A stretch of DNA of 64,000 nt from Flavobacterium plurextorum (GCF_002217395.1 NZ_MUHD01000011.1:183896-247895); one strand, 5' to 3'. Counted from the first letter of the stretch, positions 36,100 through 45,516 are shown. The notes: generated by a model not told the origin, from the sequence alone. Numbers and translations: made by a program.

Positions 36100-37902
36100 A
36101 TGGGTTTAGTTACCGCGAAAGAAGTTGCAAAAGCAATAAATGTTGATAAGTACGGAGTGTTTGGTACTTTTTCAGGCTGGATTCTTATGAAGGTCCTTAA
36201 GATCTCTACCCTAAATAAAATTTACGATCACAATAAACACTTAGAGGATGTTGCGTTTTTAAACGGGATTTTGGATGAAATGGAAATCAAATTTGAAATT
36301 CCTGAAGAAGATTTAAAACGTTTACCAAAAGACGGCGCTTACATTACCATTTCAAACCATCCGCTTGGAGGAATTGATGGTATTTTACTTTTGAAATTAA
36401 TGCTCGAAAGAGAACCAAATTTCAAGATTATTGCTAATTTTTTATTGCACCGAATTGTTCCTCTTAAAAAATACATCATGCCTGTAAATCCTTTTGAAAA
36501 TCATAAGGATGTTAAATCGAGCGTGGTCGGAATTAAAGAAACTTTACGCCACTTAAGCGACGGAAAACCTTTAGGAATATTCCCTGCCGGTGAAGTTTCA
36601 ACTTATAAAGACGGAAAATTAGTAGTTGATAAACCTTGGGAAGAAGGTGCATTAAAATTAATCAGAAAAGCTAAAGTTCCAGTTGTACCCATTTATTTTC
36701 ATGCTAAAAACAGTAAATTATTCTACTGGCTTTCTAAAATTGATGATACTTTGCGTACTGCAAAACTACCTTCGGAATTACTGACACAGAAAGATCGCGT
36801 GATTAAAGTTCGTATTGGAAAACCAATTTCTGTAAACGAGCAAAACGAAATCGAATCGTTTGAAGAATATTCTGAATTCTTAAGAAAGAAAACTTATATG
36901 CTGGCTAATCCGTTTGAAAAAGACACCAAACTGATTGATACAGCAAGTCTAAAAATACCAAAGGCACCTAAAAAAATTGTTACGCCGGCGAATGAATCAA
37001 AAATGATTGACGAAGTTAATGCGTTAAGAAATAGTGATTGCCGCTTGCTGCAAAGCAAAAATTACGAAGTGTTTTTTGCACGTGCAAAATCTATCCCGAA
37101 TATCCTGCATGAAATTGGCCGTTTGCGTGAAATTACTTTTAGAGAAGTAGGCGAAGGAACCAATGAATCTATCGATCTAGACGAATACGATCAATATTAT
37201 CACCATATGTTTTTATGGGATGATGAAACCAAAAAAATCGCAGGTGCTTACCGCATGGGATTAGGTTCTGAAATTTATCCTAAATATGGTATTGAAGGTT
37301 TCTACTTGACAGATCTTTTTAGATTTGAACCAGAACTTCACGATATGATGCACAAATCGATTGAAATGGGACGTGCTTTTATCATTCGTGAATATCAGCA
37401 AAAACCAATGCCTTTGTTCTTGTTGTGGAAAGGAATTATACACACTACTCTTCGCCATCCTGAACATAAATATTTATTGGGCGGCGTAAGTATCAGCAAT
37501 CAATTTTCTGATTTCTCTAAATCGTTGATGATCGAGTTCATGAAATCAAATTATTATGATCCTTATATTGCACAATACATTCATCCGAAAAAGGCTTATA
37601 AAGTAAAATTAAAGGATGCAGATAAAGACTTTATCTTCGACGAAGCAGAATCAGACTTAAATAAATTTGATAAAATCATTGATGAATTAGAGCCAGGAAA
37701 TTTACGTTTACCTGTTTTAATTAAAAAGTACATCAAGCAAAATGCGCGTGTAGTTGCTTTCAATGTAGATCCCTTATTTAATAACGCTGTTGACGGCTTA
37801 ATGTACATCAGAATCGCTGATATTCCAGAAAGCACCATGAAACCTGTTATTGAAGAATTTCAAATAGAATTAGAGCGTAAATTATCTGAAAAAGAAGATT
37901 AA
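36100..37902 (+). CDS. olsF: OlsF-like bifunctional acyltransferase (ornithine/aminolipid synthesis)
   Basis: A 600-residue two-domain protein. Residues about 60-260 are a PlsC-type acyltransferase (NHPLGGIDGI with His87; LGIFPAGEVSTYKDG; VPVVPIYFHAKNS). Residues about 310-520 are a GNAT-like hemolysin/OlsB-type N-acyltransferase (REITFREVGEGTN, DLDEYDQYYHHMFLWD, MGRAFIIREYQQKPMPLF). This fusion is the architecture of OlsF, reported in Flavobacterium johnsoniae and Serratia to make ornithine lipids: the C-terminal domain N-acylates ornithine, the N-terminal domain adds the second acyl chain. Glycine rather than ornithine as acceptor cannot be excluded. Single gene with its own terminator. Confidence 0.82.
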   Translation: MGLVTAKEVAKAINVDKYGVFGTFSGWILMKVLKISTLNKIYDHNKHLEDVAFLNGILDEMEIKFEIPEEDLKRLPKDGAYITISNHPLGGIDGILLLKLMLEREPNFKIIANFLLHRIVPLKKYIMPVNPFENHKDVKSSVVGIKETLRHLSDGKPLGIFPAGEVSTYKDGKLVVDKPWEEGALKLIRKAKVPVVPIYFHAKNSKLFYWLSKIDDTLRTAKLPSELLTQKDRVIKVRIGKPISVNEQNEIESFEEYSEFLRKKTYMLANPFEKDTKLIDTASLKIPKAPKKIVTPANESKMIDEVNALRNSDCRLLQSKNYEVFFARAKSIPNILHEIGRLREITFREVGEGTNESIDLDEYDQYYHHMFLWDDETKKIAGAYRMGLGSEIYPKYGIEGFYLTDLFRFEPELHDMMHKSIEMGRAFIIREYQQKPMPLFLLWKGIIHTTLRHPEHKYLLGGVSISNQFSDFSKSLMIEFMKSNYYDPYIAQYIHPKKAYKVKLKDADKDFIFDEAESDLNKFDKIIDELEPGNLRLPVLIKKYIKQNARVVAFNVDPLFNNAVDGLMYIRIADIPESTMKPVIEEFQIELERKLSEKED

Positions 37903-37917
37903 CTGTAATCTCTCAAA

Positions 37918-37957
37918 ATAAAAAAATCCCATTTGTGATCACAAATGGGATTTTTTA
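37918..37957. terminator. ATCCCATTT hairpin terminator
   Basis: AAAAAATCCCATTTGTGA and TCACAAATGGGATTTTTT form a perfect stem between the convergent olsF and DUF805 genes. It shares its core with the hairpins at 38498 and 38849. Confidence 0.85.
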
Positions 37958-37997
37958 GTTAGATCGTTTATTTAAAAATAAATTAAACCTTATTCTT

Positions 37998-38333
37998 CTA
38001 ATTCATTTTAGGATCTGCACCGTATTGATTTGATCCCTTTTCACCTTCAGTGGCAAATAACACAATATTATAAATTGGAATAAGAATATACCAGCCGCTT
38101 TTACCAATATCATGCATTCTTCTGATGGCAACTGCAATGGAGGGAACTAAAACTGCCAAGCTATAAATATTTGCAATGAAAGCTGCTTTTGGGGCTAAAA
38201 GTCCTAAAACGAAACCAATAGCAAAACTAATTATCAAGTTCATTAAACAGAACATCCAAAATTCTCTTCTTCTAGCTCTTCCATTAAAATTTGCGTAGTT
38301 TTCCATAACTACTTTTTTGTACATTTCTAACAT
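37998..38333 (-). CDS. DUF805 membrane protein (distal copy)
   Basis: A 111-residue membrane protein of the DUF805 family: an N-terminal KKVVMENYANFNGRARRREFW block before the first helix, then helices near 29-48, 52-72 and 80-100 and the RRMHDIGKSGWYILI motif between them. DUF805 function is unknown. It is paralogous to the 135-residue DUF805 protein at 39194, and the two bracket two TM2 genes. Confidence 0.88.
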   Translation of the reverse strand: MLEMYKKVVMENYANFNGRARRREFWMFCLMNLIISFAIGFVLGLLAPKAAFIANIYSLAVLVPSIAVAIRRMHDIGKSGWYILIPIYNIVLFATEGEKGSNQYGADPKMN

Positions 38334-38497
38334 AATAAAATCTTTAAAATTGCCCTACTCTTTGTGGATTTTCAGTTACTCCATCGCTTTTTAACAAAGT
38401 TCAAGATTACTTACTTTTACAATTATTTAAAGAAACTAGCAGACATTATAATATCAAAAAAAGACATTTTTTTTTAAAGAACGTACTACTTACAAAC

Positions 38498-38530
38498 AAA
38501 AATCCCATTCAGTATTGAATGGGATTTTTT
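38498..38530 (-). terminator. ATCCCATT hairpin terminator after the distal TM2 gene
   Basis: On the minus strand, AAAAAATCCCATTCA, ATAC and TGAATGGGATTTTTG form a stem, seven bases after the stop at 38537. Confidence 0.8.
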
Positions 38531-38536
38531 GTTGTT

Positions 38537-38800
38537 TTAGAACCAAGTTTTCTGACCAACCTGATAAGTCTGATAAAACTCCTCATCGCTCTTCGTTAAA
38601 TAGATAATTCCCTCTATAAGACCTATTACTCCACCTATTCCGCATAGCAACCCTAAAATAAGCTGAATAATACCTTCTTTAGTATAACCTAGATAAAACT
38701 TATGCACTCCAAATACTCCAAGCAAAATCGCAAGAACTCCTGCTACAACTTTTTTATTCTCTGGTTTAGAATTTCCAAACTCCGACTGTGTGTTTTCCAT
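38537..38800 (-). CDS. TM2 domain membrane protein (distal copy)
   Basis: An 87-residue two-helix protein of the TM2 family: the GVFGVHKFYLGYTKEGIIQLILGLL core and the GGVIGLIEGIIYL second helix, with charged ends (KSDEEFYQTYQVGQKTWF). TM2 proteins are small membrane proteins of unknown function; similar domains occur in eukaryotes. It is paralogous to the 92-residue TM2 gene just upstream, sharing the C-terminal KSDEeFYQTYQVG block. Confidence 0.9.
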   Translation of the reverse strand: MENTQSEFGNSKPENKKVVAGVLAILLGVFGVHKFYLGYTKEGIIQLILGLLCGIGGVIGLIEGIIYLTKSDEEFYQTYQVGQKTWF

Positions 38801-38848
38801 GATTTATATTTTTAAATTCAATAGTTAATTAAATAATACGGGGTAATC

Positions 38849-38885
38849 AAAAAAATCCCATTTGCTAATTGCAAATGGGAATATA
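38849..38885 (-). terminator. ATCCCATTT hairpin terminator after the proximal TM2 gene
   Basis: On the minus strand, TCCCATTTGC, AATTA and GCAAATGGGATTTTTTT form a stem with T-run, right after the stop at 38890. Confidence 0.8.
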
Positions 38886-38889
38886 TATT

Positions 38890-39168
38890 TTAGAACCAGC
38901 CTTTTTTTCCAACTTGATACGTTTGATAAAAGTCTTCATCAGATTTCGTTAAATAGATAATTCCTTCTATAAATCCAATGATACTTCCAGCTCCACAAGT
39001 AACAATTGTAATTACTATTTGAATTATACCCTCTTTAGTATATCCAAGAATAAATTTATGAACCCCTAAGTATCCAAAAATTATCCCCATAATTCCCGCT
39101 AGTACTTTCTTATTTTCTTGTCTTGGAGCTGATGGAGTATTCCAAGCTTCTGGTTTTGTATTTTCCAT
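38890..39168 (-). CDS. TM2 domain membrane protein (proximal copy)
   Basis: A 92-residue TM2 protein with the GYLGVHKFILGYTKEGIIQIVITIV core and GSIIGFIEGIIYL second helix, ending KSDEDFYQTYQVGKKGWF. The C-terminal 20 residues are nearly those of the distal copy at 38537, pointing to tandem duplication. The N terminus has a short Pro/Ser-rich tail (WNTPSAPRQENKK). It lies 25 bases downstream of a DUF805 gene. Confidence 0.9.
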   Translation of the reverse strand: MENTKPEAWNTPSAPRQENKKVLAGIMGIIFGYLGVHKFILGYTKEGIIQIVITIVTCGAGSIIGFIEGIIYLTKSDEDFYQTYQVGKKGWF

Positions 39169-39193
39169 TTTATATTATTGTATTTTAAATTAT

Positions 39194-39601
39194 TTAAATT
39201 TCAGCTCTTCCTATTTCATTTATTTCATCAAAATTATCCTTAGGATCTGGCCCGTAAGCATTTGCACCGCTATTACCTTCGGTACATAGCACAATAAGCA
39301 GCCAAATAACACCTGCTATTGGAAGTAACACGATCAGAAAAAACCAACCGCTTTTACCCACGTCATGTAAACGTCTTACCAATACTCCTAAACCAGGTAA
39401 AAAAACCAATAAGCTATAAATCGACGATAATATTCCTGAATCTGCAAGACCAAAAGTCAAACCAGCAAAATTATCCAAAGTTGAAAGTATTATAGAAACA
39501 ATTATGGTCGCTAATGTATAATACCAATATTCACTTCTTCTTGCACGCCCTGAAAAATTCGCATAGTTCTCAAAAACTACTTTTTTGTACCACTCAATCA
39601 T
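39194..39601 (-). CDS. DUF805 membrane protein (proximal copy)
   Basis: A 135-residue DUF805 protein. It starts IEWYKKVVFENYANFSGRARRSEYW, near-identical in layout to the copy at 37998. Helices lie near 30-50, 56-75 and 88-113, with VRRLHDVGKSGWFFLI between. The polar tail (EGNSGANAYGPDPKDNFDEINEIG) is longer than in the paralogue. It is first in the DUF805-TM2-TM2-DUF805 cluster on the minus strand. Confidence 0.88.
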   Translation of the reverse strand: MIEWYKKVVFENYANFSGRARRSEYWYYTLATIIVSIILSTLDNFAGLTFGLADSGILSSIYSLLVFLPGLGVLVRRLHDVGKSGWFFLIVLLPIAGVIWLLIVLCTEGNSGANAYGPDPKDNFDEINEIGRAEI

Positions 39602-39780
39602 AAATAATAAATTAGTTTGTTAATATTTATTGCATTTGAAGACTTTGATTATTTCTTCCTTTAAATTTTGTTAAAATCGCAACAATATTATCAAAAATTA
39701 ATTTTATAAACTAATTATGACATGAGTTTTTTCACAAGAAAAAACTCGTTATAAAATGTTAACTATCGAGGATGTACTAT

Positions 39781-40728
39781 TTACTTTTTATAAATGGCTT
39801 TTATTTTATCTACAATAACCTGCGCCAGTCGTTCATGACTTTCAAAAGTCCATCCTGCAATGTGCGGTGTTAAGATCACTTTTCTTCCATCTAAAAGATA
39901 CTGGAAAGCTTCCGGCGTGTTTTTATCTTGAAAAAGTGTTTCAAAAGACAGCTTTTCATACTCCAAAACATCTAAACCTGCGCCAAGTACTTTTCCTAAC
40001 TTCATTGTTGCAACCAAGTCGGCCGTTACAATATTTTTACCTCGTGAAGTATTAATGATCCATATTGGTTTTTTGAATTCATTAATAAATGCAGCATCAA
40101 CCATTTTATCTGTTTCTGGTGTCCACGGAATATGCAAGCTCAATACATCCGTTTTTTCATGAAGCTCTTCTAATGAAACCTGTCTGGCATTTTCATCACC
40201 TACATTATTTTGAATATCATAACACAAAACCTCAACATCAAATCCTCTTAGTTTTTTTGCGAAAGCTTTACCCATATTTCCATATCCAATAATCCCAACG
40301 GTTTTTCCATCAAGTTCATGACCGCGATTACTTTCTCTATTCCATTGACCTGAACGAATTTCGTAATCGGCAATATTCAATTTATTAAAAAGAGAAAGAA
40401 TCATTCCTAAAGTATGCTCTGCAACAGCATTACAATTCCCTTCAGGAGCAGCTATTAATTCGATATCTTTATCCAAAGCATAATCACAGTCAATACTTTC
40501 TAAACCTGCACCAACTCTTGCAATAAACTGCAAATTGACAGCTTTGTCTAGAAATGTTTTATCGATTTTAAATCGGCTGCGAATTACGATTCCATTATAA
40601 TCTTGAATTTTCGCTTCAATTTCTTCTTTTGAAGAAGTAAAATCGGCATAGTTTTCAAAACCAGCCTCTTCCAGCTGTTTCCATAAAATTGGATGGTTAC
40701 TATCGATATGTAGAATTTTTACACTCAT
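39781..40728 (-). CDS. D-2-hydroxyacid dehydrogenase (SerA-like)
   Basis: A 315-residue NAD-dependent D-2-hydroxyacid dehydrogenase. The Rossmann motif is KTVGIIGYGNMGKAFA (about 141-156). Catalytic Arg lies in IINTSRGKNIV, Glu in AGLDVLEYEK, and His in ILTPHIAGWT. It resembles 3-phosphoglycerate dehydrogenase in its short form without an ACT domain, but the substrate cannot be set from sequence alone; serC is not seen nearby. Single gene, divergent from an alpha/beta hydrolase. Confidence 0.88.
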   Translation of the reverse strand: MSVKILHIDSNHPILWKQLEEAGFENYADFTSSKEEIEAKIQDYNGIVIRSRFKIDKTFLDKAVNLQFIARVGAGLESIDCDYALDKDIELIAAPEGNCNAVAEHTLGMILSLFNKLNIADYEIRSGQWNRESNRGHELDGKTVGIIGYGNMGKAFAKKLRGFDVEVLCYDIQNNVGDENARQVSLEELHEKTDVLSLHIPWTPETDKMVDAAFINEFKKPIWIINTSRGKNIVTADLVATMKLGKVLGAGLDVLEYEKLSFETLFQDKNTPEAFQYLLDGRKVILTPHIAGWTFESHERLAQVIVDKIKAIYKK

Positions 40729-41090
40729 TTTTATTTAATTTATTAAAACAAAAATACGGTTAATTCTCTTAGTTTTTTATTGAATTATTAATCCTATTAA
40801 ACGTTAACTATTGTAAAGAAACCTGCATATATTTTCAATAAATTAAAGATATAGCCCTCAAACCTGTTGGCAGCCCTCTGCTTCATTATTTTAACATTAC
40901 AAAAATGAATCACTATAATAGTTAATCAATTAATTTTCATAATTTTATATACAACTGTTAATCAAACCAATAACAAAACCCTGCTTTATTGTTCTTAACC
41001 TCAAAAAAAGTCTACAAATCGTTTAAACAAACTGATATTAAATTCTAAATAAGCAATTTACATTTTAACCAATTAAACAATAAAACAATT
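40729..41090. other. Divergent intergenic region
   Basis: AT-rich spacer between the hydroxyacid dehydrogenase (minus) and the alpha/beta hydrolase (plus). It holds a TATTTTTG -7 box for the former at 40756-40749. No gene, RNA or clear repeat was seen. Confidence 0.5.
40749..40756 (-). promoter_or_regulatory. -7 element for the 2-hydroxyacid dehydrogenase gene
   Basis: TATTTTTG on the minus strand fits TAnnTTTG, 20 bases before the start codon. Confidence 0.35.
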
Positions 41091-41780
41091 ATGGCAACAC
41101 AAGATTTAACCATTATTTTGGTTCACGGAGCGTGGGGAGATGGATCACATTGGCAATATGTAATTCCTGAACTAGCAAAAAAAGGATACAAAGTACGCAG
41201 TGTTCAAAATCCTTTAACTTCTTTACAGGATGACATTAATAAAACAAAAGATTTAATTGATGCTCAAGAAGGCAAAGTTCTTCTGGTTGGGCATTCATAT
41301 GGAGGAGCTGTAATTTCTGGAGCGGGAAACCACGACAAAGTTTCGGGCTTGGTTTATATCGCAGCATTTGCACCAGATGCAGGAGATAGTTTAGGAGCGC
41401 TTTTAGGACGCAGAGCCGGCTCAGGAGGCGCGAGCATCTATCCTGATCCTAAAGGATTCTTATGGATTAAGTATGATGAATTTCACAAATCGTTTGGACA
41501 AGATTTAGATGAAGAAAGAGCTTTAGTTATGGCATTGGCTCAAAAACCAATACATGGTCAATGTTTTGGAGATCAAGCGGGCGAACCTGCTTGGAAAGCT
41601 AAACCTAGCTGGTATCAAATTTCTAACCACGATAATATGATTCCGCCAGAAACTCAGAAAGAAATGGCAGAACAATTAAATGCTAAAAAAATCATTCATT
41701 TAGACGCTGGCCATGCTTCTTTGGCATCAAAACCGAAAGAAGTTAGTGCTCTAATTCTAGAAGCCGCAGCAGCTCTCTAA
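41091..41780 (+). CDS. Alpha/beta hydrolase
   Basis: A 229-residue cytoplasmic alpha/beta hydrolase of the EstC/MenH-like type. It starts TIILVHGAWGDGSHW (oxyanion-hole HG), has the nucleophile elbow GHSYGGAV (Ser about residue 69), and ends with the catalytic His in LDAGHASLASKP. The Asp is probably in the ISNHDNMIPPE stretch. The substrate is unknown; close relatives hydrolyse small esters. It has no signal peptide. Single gene with a strong terminator. Confidence 0.88.
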   Translation: MATQDLTIILVHGAWGDGSHWQYVIPELAKKGYKVRSVQNPLTSLQDDINKTKDLIDAQEGKVLLVGHSYGGAVISGAGNHDKVSGLVYIAAFAPDAGDSLGALLGRRAGSGGASIYPDPKGFLWIKYDEFHKSFGQDLDEERALVMALAQKPIHGQCFGDQAGEPAWKAKPSWYQISNHDNMIPPETQKEMAEQLNAKKIIHLDAGHASLASKPKEVSALILEAAAAL

Positions 41781-41787
41781 AAAACTT

Positions 41788-41816
41788 AAAACCGCCAATT
41801 TTAGGCGGTTTTTTTA
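41788..41816 (+). terminator. Terminator of the alpha/beta hydrolase gene
   Basis: AAAACCGCC, AATTTTA and GGCGGTTTTTTT form a GC-rich stem with T-run eight bases after the stop. Confidence 0.9.
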
Positions 41817-41879
41817 TGGATTTAGAAAAGAAATACCTCATTACAAAACGTCAGAATTTTTTATTGGTTATATTTTTTT

Positions 41880-41887
41880 TAACTTTG
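41880..41887 (+). promoter_or_regulatory. -7 element for nhaA
   Basis: TAACTTTG fits TAnnTTTG, 52 bases before the start. The nearest TTG upstream is too close (13 bases) for a canonical -33. Confidence 0.3.
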
Positions 41888-41939
41888 AAAAACAAGAGTT
41901 AAAGAAAATTCTTTCTTTCTAAATTATTATACCTTTCAA

Positions 41940-43082
41940 ATGAAACTAACCAAAACTTTTAAAGCCTTTTTTGCAAACGAAAAATCAGGCGGGCTGCTTC
42001 TATTATTTGTTACGATTGTTTCGTTGTATCTGGCTAATTCTTCTTATGCTGCCGAATATATATCGTTTTGGGAAAAAGATTTCAATGGCCACTCTATCAC
42101 ACATTGGATTAATGATGGTTTAATGACTATTTTCTTTTTATTAATTGGTTTAGAATTAGAAAGAGAAATTTATCATGGTGAATTGTCAAGCATAAAAAAT
42201 GCTTCACTGCCTATAATGGCTGCTTTTGGAGGAATGCTGGTTCCTGCCGCTATATTTCTAGCGTTAAACTTTGGAACAGCAACTCAAAACGGCGCCGGAA
42301 TTCCGATGGCAACGGATATTGCTTTTGCGATTGGTATTCTTTCGCTTTTAGGAAGCAGAGTTCCGTCATCATTAAAAGTTTTTTTAACAGCTCTTGCAGT
42401 TATTGATGATTTGGGTGCTATAATTGTAATTGCAGTATTTTACACCACTTCGATTGCTTTCGTAAACCTCGCTATTGCTTTAGGAATATGGATTTTCTTA
42501 TTTATTTTGAATCGAATGAAAATTCACAATCTAATTCCATATCTAATTGGCGGAGTTATTATGTGGTATTTTATGCTTAATTCAGGCGTTCACGCAACTA
42601 TTACCGGCGTTATACTTGCTTTTGTAATTCCGTTTGGCAATGGAGACGAACAATCTTCTTCTTATAAGCTGCAGCATTTTTTACATAAACCTGTTGCCTT
42701 TGTAATTTTACCTCTTTTTGCTGTTGCAAACACTTGTATCGCAATTGAATCTGACTGGCATCAAGGATTAAATCATCCAAATACTTTTGGAATTATTTTA
42801 GGATTAGTAGTTGGAAAACCATTAGGAATCTTACTCTTTTCATCAATTGGTGTTAGTGCCGGATTATGCGCTTTACCTAAAAACTTAAAATGGGCGCATA
42901 TTTTAGGAGCAGGAATGCTTGGAGGTATTGGTTTTACAATGTCTATCTTTATCACAATTCTCGCTTTTAAAGATCCCGAAACTATTGTATTTTCTAAAAT
43001 AGCGATTTTAATCGCTTCTGTATTATCTGGCCTATTTGGTTTTGTTTACCTCAAATATGTTTTAGGAAAGAAAAAAGTCTAA
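41940..43082 (+). CDS. nhaA: Na+/H+ antiporter NhaA
   Basis: A 380-residue, about 12-helix inner-membrane antiporter that expels Na+ in exchange for protons. Family motifs: HWINDGLMTIFFLLIGLELERE in helix 2, PMATDIAFAIGILSLLG, and the paired aspartates in AVIDDLGAIIVI (Asp156-Asp157), which form the ion site; then PLFAVANTCI and the LGGIGFTMSIFI C-terminal helix. Length is typical (380-390). Single gene, with terminator at 43086-43132. Confidence 0.96.
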   Translation: MKLTKTFKAFFANEKSGGLLLLFVTIVSLYLANSSYAAEYISFWEKDFNGHSITHWINDGLMTIFFLLIGLELEREIYHGELSSIKNASLPIMAAFGGMLVPAAIFLALNFGTATQNGAGIPMATDIAFAIGILSLLGSRVPSSLKVFLTALAVIDDLGAIIVIAVFYTTSIAFVNLAIALGIWIFLFILNRMKIHNLIPYLIGGVIMWYFMLNSGVHATITGVILAFVIPFGNGDEQSSSYKLQHFLHKPVAFVILPLFAVANTCIAIESDWHQGLNHPNTFGIILGLVVGKPLGILLFSSIGVSAGLCALPKNLKWAHILGAGMLGGIGFTMSIFITILAFKDPETIVFSKIAILIASVLSGLFGFVYLKYVLGKKKV

Positions 43083-43085
43083 AAA

Positions 43086-43132
43086 TAAAAATCCTAATTC
43101 CGTGCTTATCAAGTTTGGAATTAGGATTTTTA
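43086..43132. terminator. Bidirectional terminator after nhaA
   Basis: AAAAATCCTAATTCC and GGAATTAGGATTTTT form a long stem around a 17-base loop between convergent nhaA and proC. Confidence 0.85.
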
Positions 43133-43152
43133 AATATTGATTTTATTTATTC

Positions 43153-43929
43153 TCAGCCCTTAATTTGTTTCAAAGAAGTCTTAATTCCTTTTATCAATGA
43201 CGAACTGAAACCATTGTGTTCCATTTCATTCAAACCAACAATTGTACAGCCTTGAGGCGTTGTTACACGGTCGATTAATTGTTCTGGATGTACTTTTTCT
43301 TCTAACAACATTTTTGCCGCTCCTTTTACGGTTTGTGCAGCAATTGCTAAAGCTGTGTTTGAATCGAATCCAATTTCAATTCCTGCCTGCATAGAAGCAC
43401 GAATGTAACGCAAGGCATACGCAGTACCGCACGCGCCTAAAACAGTCGCTGCATCCATTAATTTTTCATCAATTACCGGAGCTGTTCCTAAATCTTGAAA
43501 TAGATCGACAATTGGCAGTGCTTTTTCGCGGTCTTTTTCTGGAAAAGAAATACAGGTTGCCGATTCTCCAAACTGCGCCGCAATGTTTGGCATAATACGC
43601 ACAACTGGATACTCGTTATTAGTTTTAGATTGAAGAACATCCAAAGACAGTCCGCTTACTGCTGAAGCAATTGTTTTATTTTGAATAACCGGCAGAATTT
43701 CAGCTAAAACGGTATCAACTTGATAGGGTTTTATCGTTAAAATCACTACATCAGCTTCCTGAATATTATGTTTATTGTCGTTAGAAACTGTAATCCCGTA
43801 TTCAGATAAATATTGAATACTTGCAGTGTTTCTTCTGGTTACGGTAACTTGATTGTTTTTTGAAAATTTTGCAATTCCTAAGGCAATAGAAACTCCTAGG
43901 TTTCCTCCCCCTATAATATGTACTTTCAT
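43153..43929 (-). CDS. proC: Pyrroline-5-carboxylate reductase
   Basis: A 258-residue NAD(P)H-dependent enzyme that makes proline from pyrroline-5-carboxylate. The Rossmann motif is IIGGGNLGVSIALGIA (4-19). The ProC C-terminal signature is visible as TVKGAAKMLLEEKVHPEQLIDRVTTPQGCTIVGLNEME, with the diagnostic TPQGCT (usually TSPGGT). Length is close to the usual ~270. Single gene between nhaA and mgtE; 180 bases upstream lie before the mgtE stop. Confidence 0.93.
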   Translation of the reverse strand: MKVHIIGGGNLGVSIALGIAKFSKNNQVTVTRRNTASIQYLSEYGITVSNDNKHNIQEADVVILTIKPYQVDTVLAEILPVIQNKTIASAVSGLSLDVLQSKTNNEYPVVRIMPNIAAQFGESATCISFPEKDREKALPIVDLFQDLGTAPVIDEKLMDAATVLGACGTAYALRYIRASMQAGIEIGFDSNTALAIAAQTVKGAAKMLLEEKVHPEQLIDRVTTPQGCTIVGLNEMEHNGFSSSLIKGIKTSLKQIKG

Positions 43930-44109
43930 CCTGCTTGGTTTTAATTATTTTCGACTGATTAACAGCCTGTTTTTCGGCATGTAAATTACGTAGATTTTAC
44001 AGATTTTAAATCACTGTAATCTATCAATTTGTGGCAAAAATCTAAAATCTGGAAATCCTTCAGCGGTTGTAAAACCCTAATTCAATGCAGTAAACAAGCC
44101 TATTTTATT

Positions 44110-45516
44110 TTACAACAATTTCCCTTTTAAGAGTAAGGACGCAATTGTAAAGTAAATCACTAATCCGGTTACATCAACCAAAGTAGCCACAAAAGGCGCT
44201 GATGAAGTTGCGGGATCCAGCTTAAGTTTTTTCAATAAAAAGGGTATCATTGATCCTGAAAGTGTTCCCCACAAAACAATAAATACTAATGAAAGTGAAA
44301 CTGTCATTCCTATCGCCAACCAGTGCTCGCCATATTCATATAATCCGCTTTGCTGCCAAACTAAAATTCTAATAAAACCAACAATACCTAAAATCGCACC
44401 AAGCAAAAATCCAGAAGCGATTTCTTTTTTCATTACATACCACCAATCCTTTAAAGTAAGTTCTTTTAAAGCCATGGCACGAATAATTAAAGTTGCTGCT
44501 TGTGAACCAGAATTTCCTCCACTCGAAATAATAAGCGGTACAAATAAGGCTAGAACAACGGCTTTTTCGATTTCTCCTTCAAAAAACCCCATTGCCGAAG
44601 CGGTAAACATTTCACCTATAAACAGAACAACTAACCAAGTTGCTCTCTTTTTTACCATTTCACCAAGTCGGGTTTGAACGTAAGGAAGTTCTAACGCTTC
44701 AAGACCTCCAAACTTTTGAATATCTTCGGTATCTCTTTTTTCGATTTCATCTTTAATGACATCGATAATATCATCAATTGTAATGCGCCCCACTAAACGA
44801 CCAAGTTCATCAACTACGGGAATTGCTTCGAGATCGTATTTATCCATCATACGAGCAACCTCAACATCTGGCGTTTCGACATTTACATAGTATAATTTTC
44901 TAATGTATATATCTGAAATTTGTGTTTTAGTAGAAGTAGTCAGCAAATCCTTAAGTGATAATCTGCCTTTAAGACGATTTTCGTCGTCGACCACATAAAT
45001 AGAATGTACTCTTGAAACATTTTCGGCTTGAATACGCATTTCTTTCACGCAAGTAAGAACGTTCCAGTTTTCATTAACTTTCACTAATTCTTTGTGCATG
45101 ATACCTCCGGCAGTATCCTCATCATAACGAAGTAAGTCTACAATACCTTTTGCGTGCTCAACGTCTTGAAGTTCAGAAATTACTTCGGCCTTTCGATCTT
45201 TCGAAAGTTCACCAATAATATCTGCCGCATCATTTGTTTCAAGCTCATCAAGCTCTTCCGCAATTTCTTTTGGTGAAAGTCGGTTTAAGATTTTCTCACG
45301 TAAATCATCCTCTAATTCTAAAAGAATTTCGGCTGTTTTTTCACTGTCTAAAACCTTAAAAATATAAGTAGCATCCGCAATGTCAATTTCGTCAAGTATT
45401 TCGGCGAAATCAGCATGGTGCATGTCATTCAATAAAATTTCTAGCTCTTTATTGTTCTTAGCTTGAATAAGCTGTGCTATTTCCTTAATGAGCTCTTTAC
45501 TGATTTTAAACTCCAT
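44110..45516 (-). CDS. mgtE: Magnesium transporter MgtE
   Basis: A 468-residue Mg2+ channel. It has an N-terminal superhelical sensor domain (about 1-130, with [15 protein letters not shown]), a CBS pair (about 135-255, containing [12 protein letters not shown] and [19 protein letters not shown]), a plug helix, and five membrane helices in the C terminus ([26 protein letters not shown] is the pore signature). CBS and N domains close the pore when cytosolic Mg2+ is high. Its start overlaps rsmA by 11 bases. Confidence 0.95.
   Translation of the reverse strand: MEFKISKELIKEIAQLIQAKNNKELEILLNDMHHADFAEILDEIDIADATYIFKVLDSEKTAEILLELEDDLREKILNRLSPKEIAEELDELETNDAADIIGELSKDRKAEVISELQDVEHAKGIVDLLRYDEDTAGGIMHKELVKVNENWNVLTCVKEMRIQAENVSRVHSIYVVDDENRLKGRLSLKDLLTTSTKTQISDIYIRKLYYVNVETPDVEVARMMDKYDLEAIPVVDELGRLVGRITIDDIIDVIKDEIEKRDTEDIQKFGGLEALELPYVQTRLGEMVKKRATWLVVLFIGEMFTASAMGFFEGEIEKAVVLALFVPLIISSGGNSGSQAATLIIRAMALKELTLKDWWYVMKKEIASGFLLGAILGIVGFIRILVWQQSGLYEYGEHWLAIGMTVSLSLVFIVLWGTLSGSMIPFLLKKLKLDPATSSAPFVATLVDVTGLVIYFTIASLLLKGKLL

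Noticed and set aside
39724..39747. Hairpin GAGTTTTTTC-ACAA-GAAAAAACTC after the hydroxyacid dehydrogenase gene
   Set aside because: Perfect stem, but no T-run after it on the relevant strand and AT-rich; not firm enough to call a terminator.
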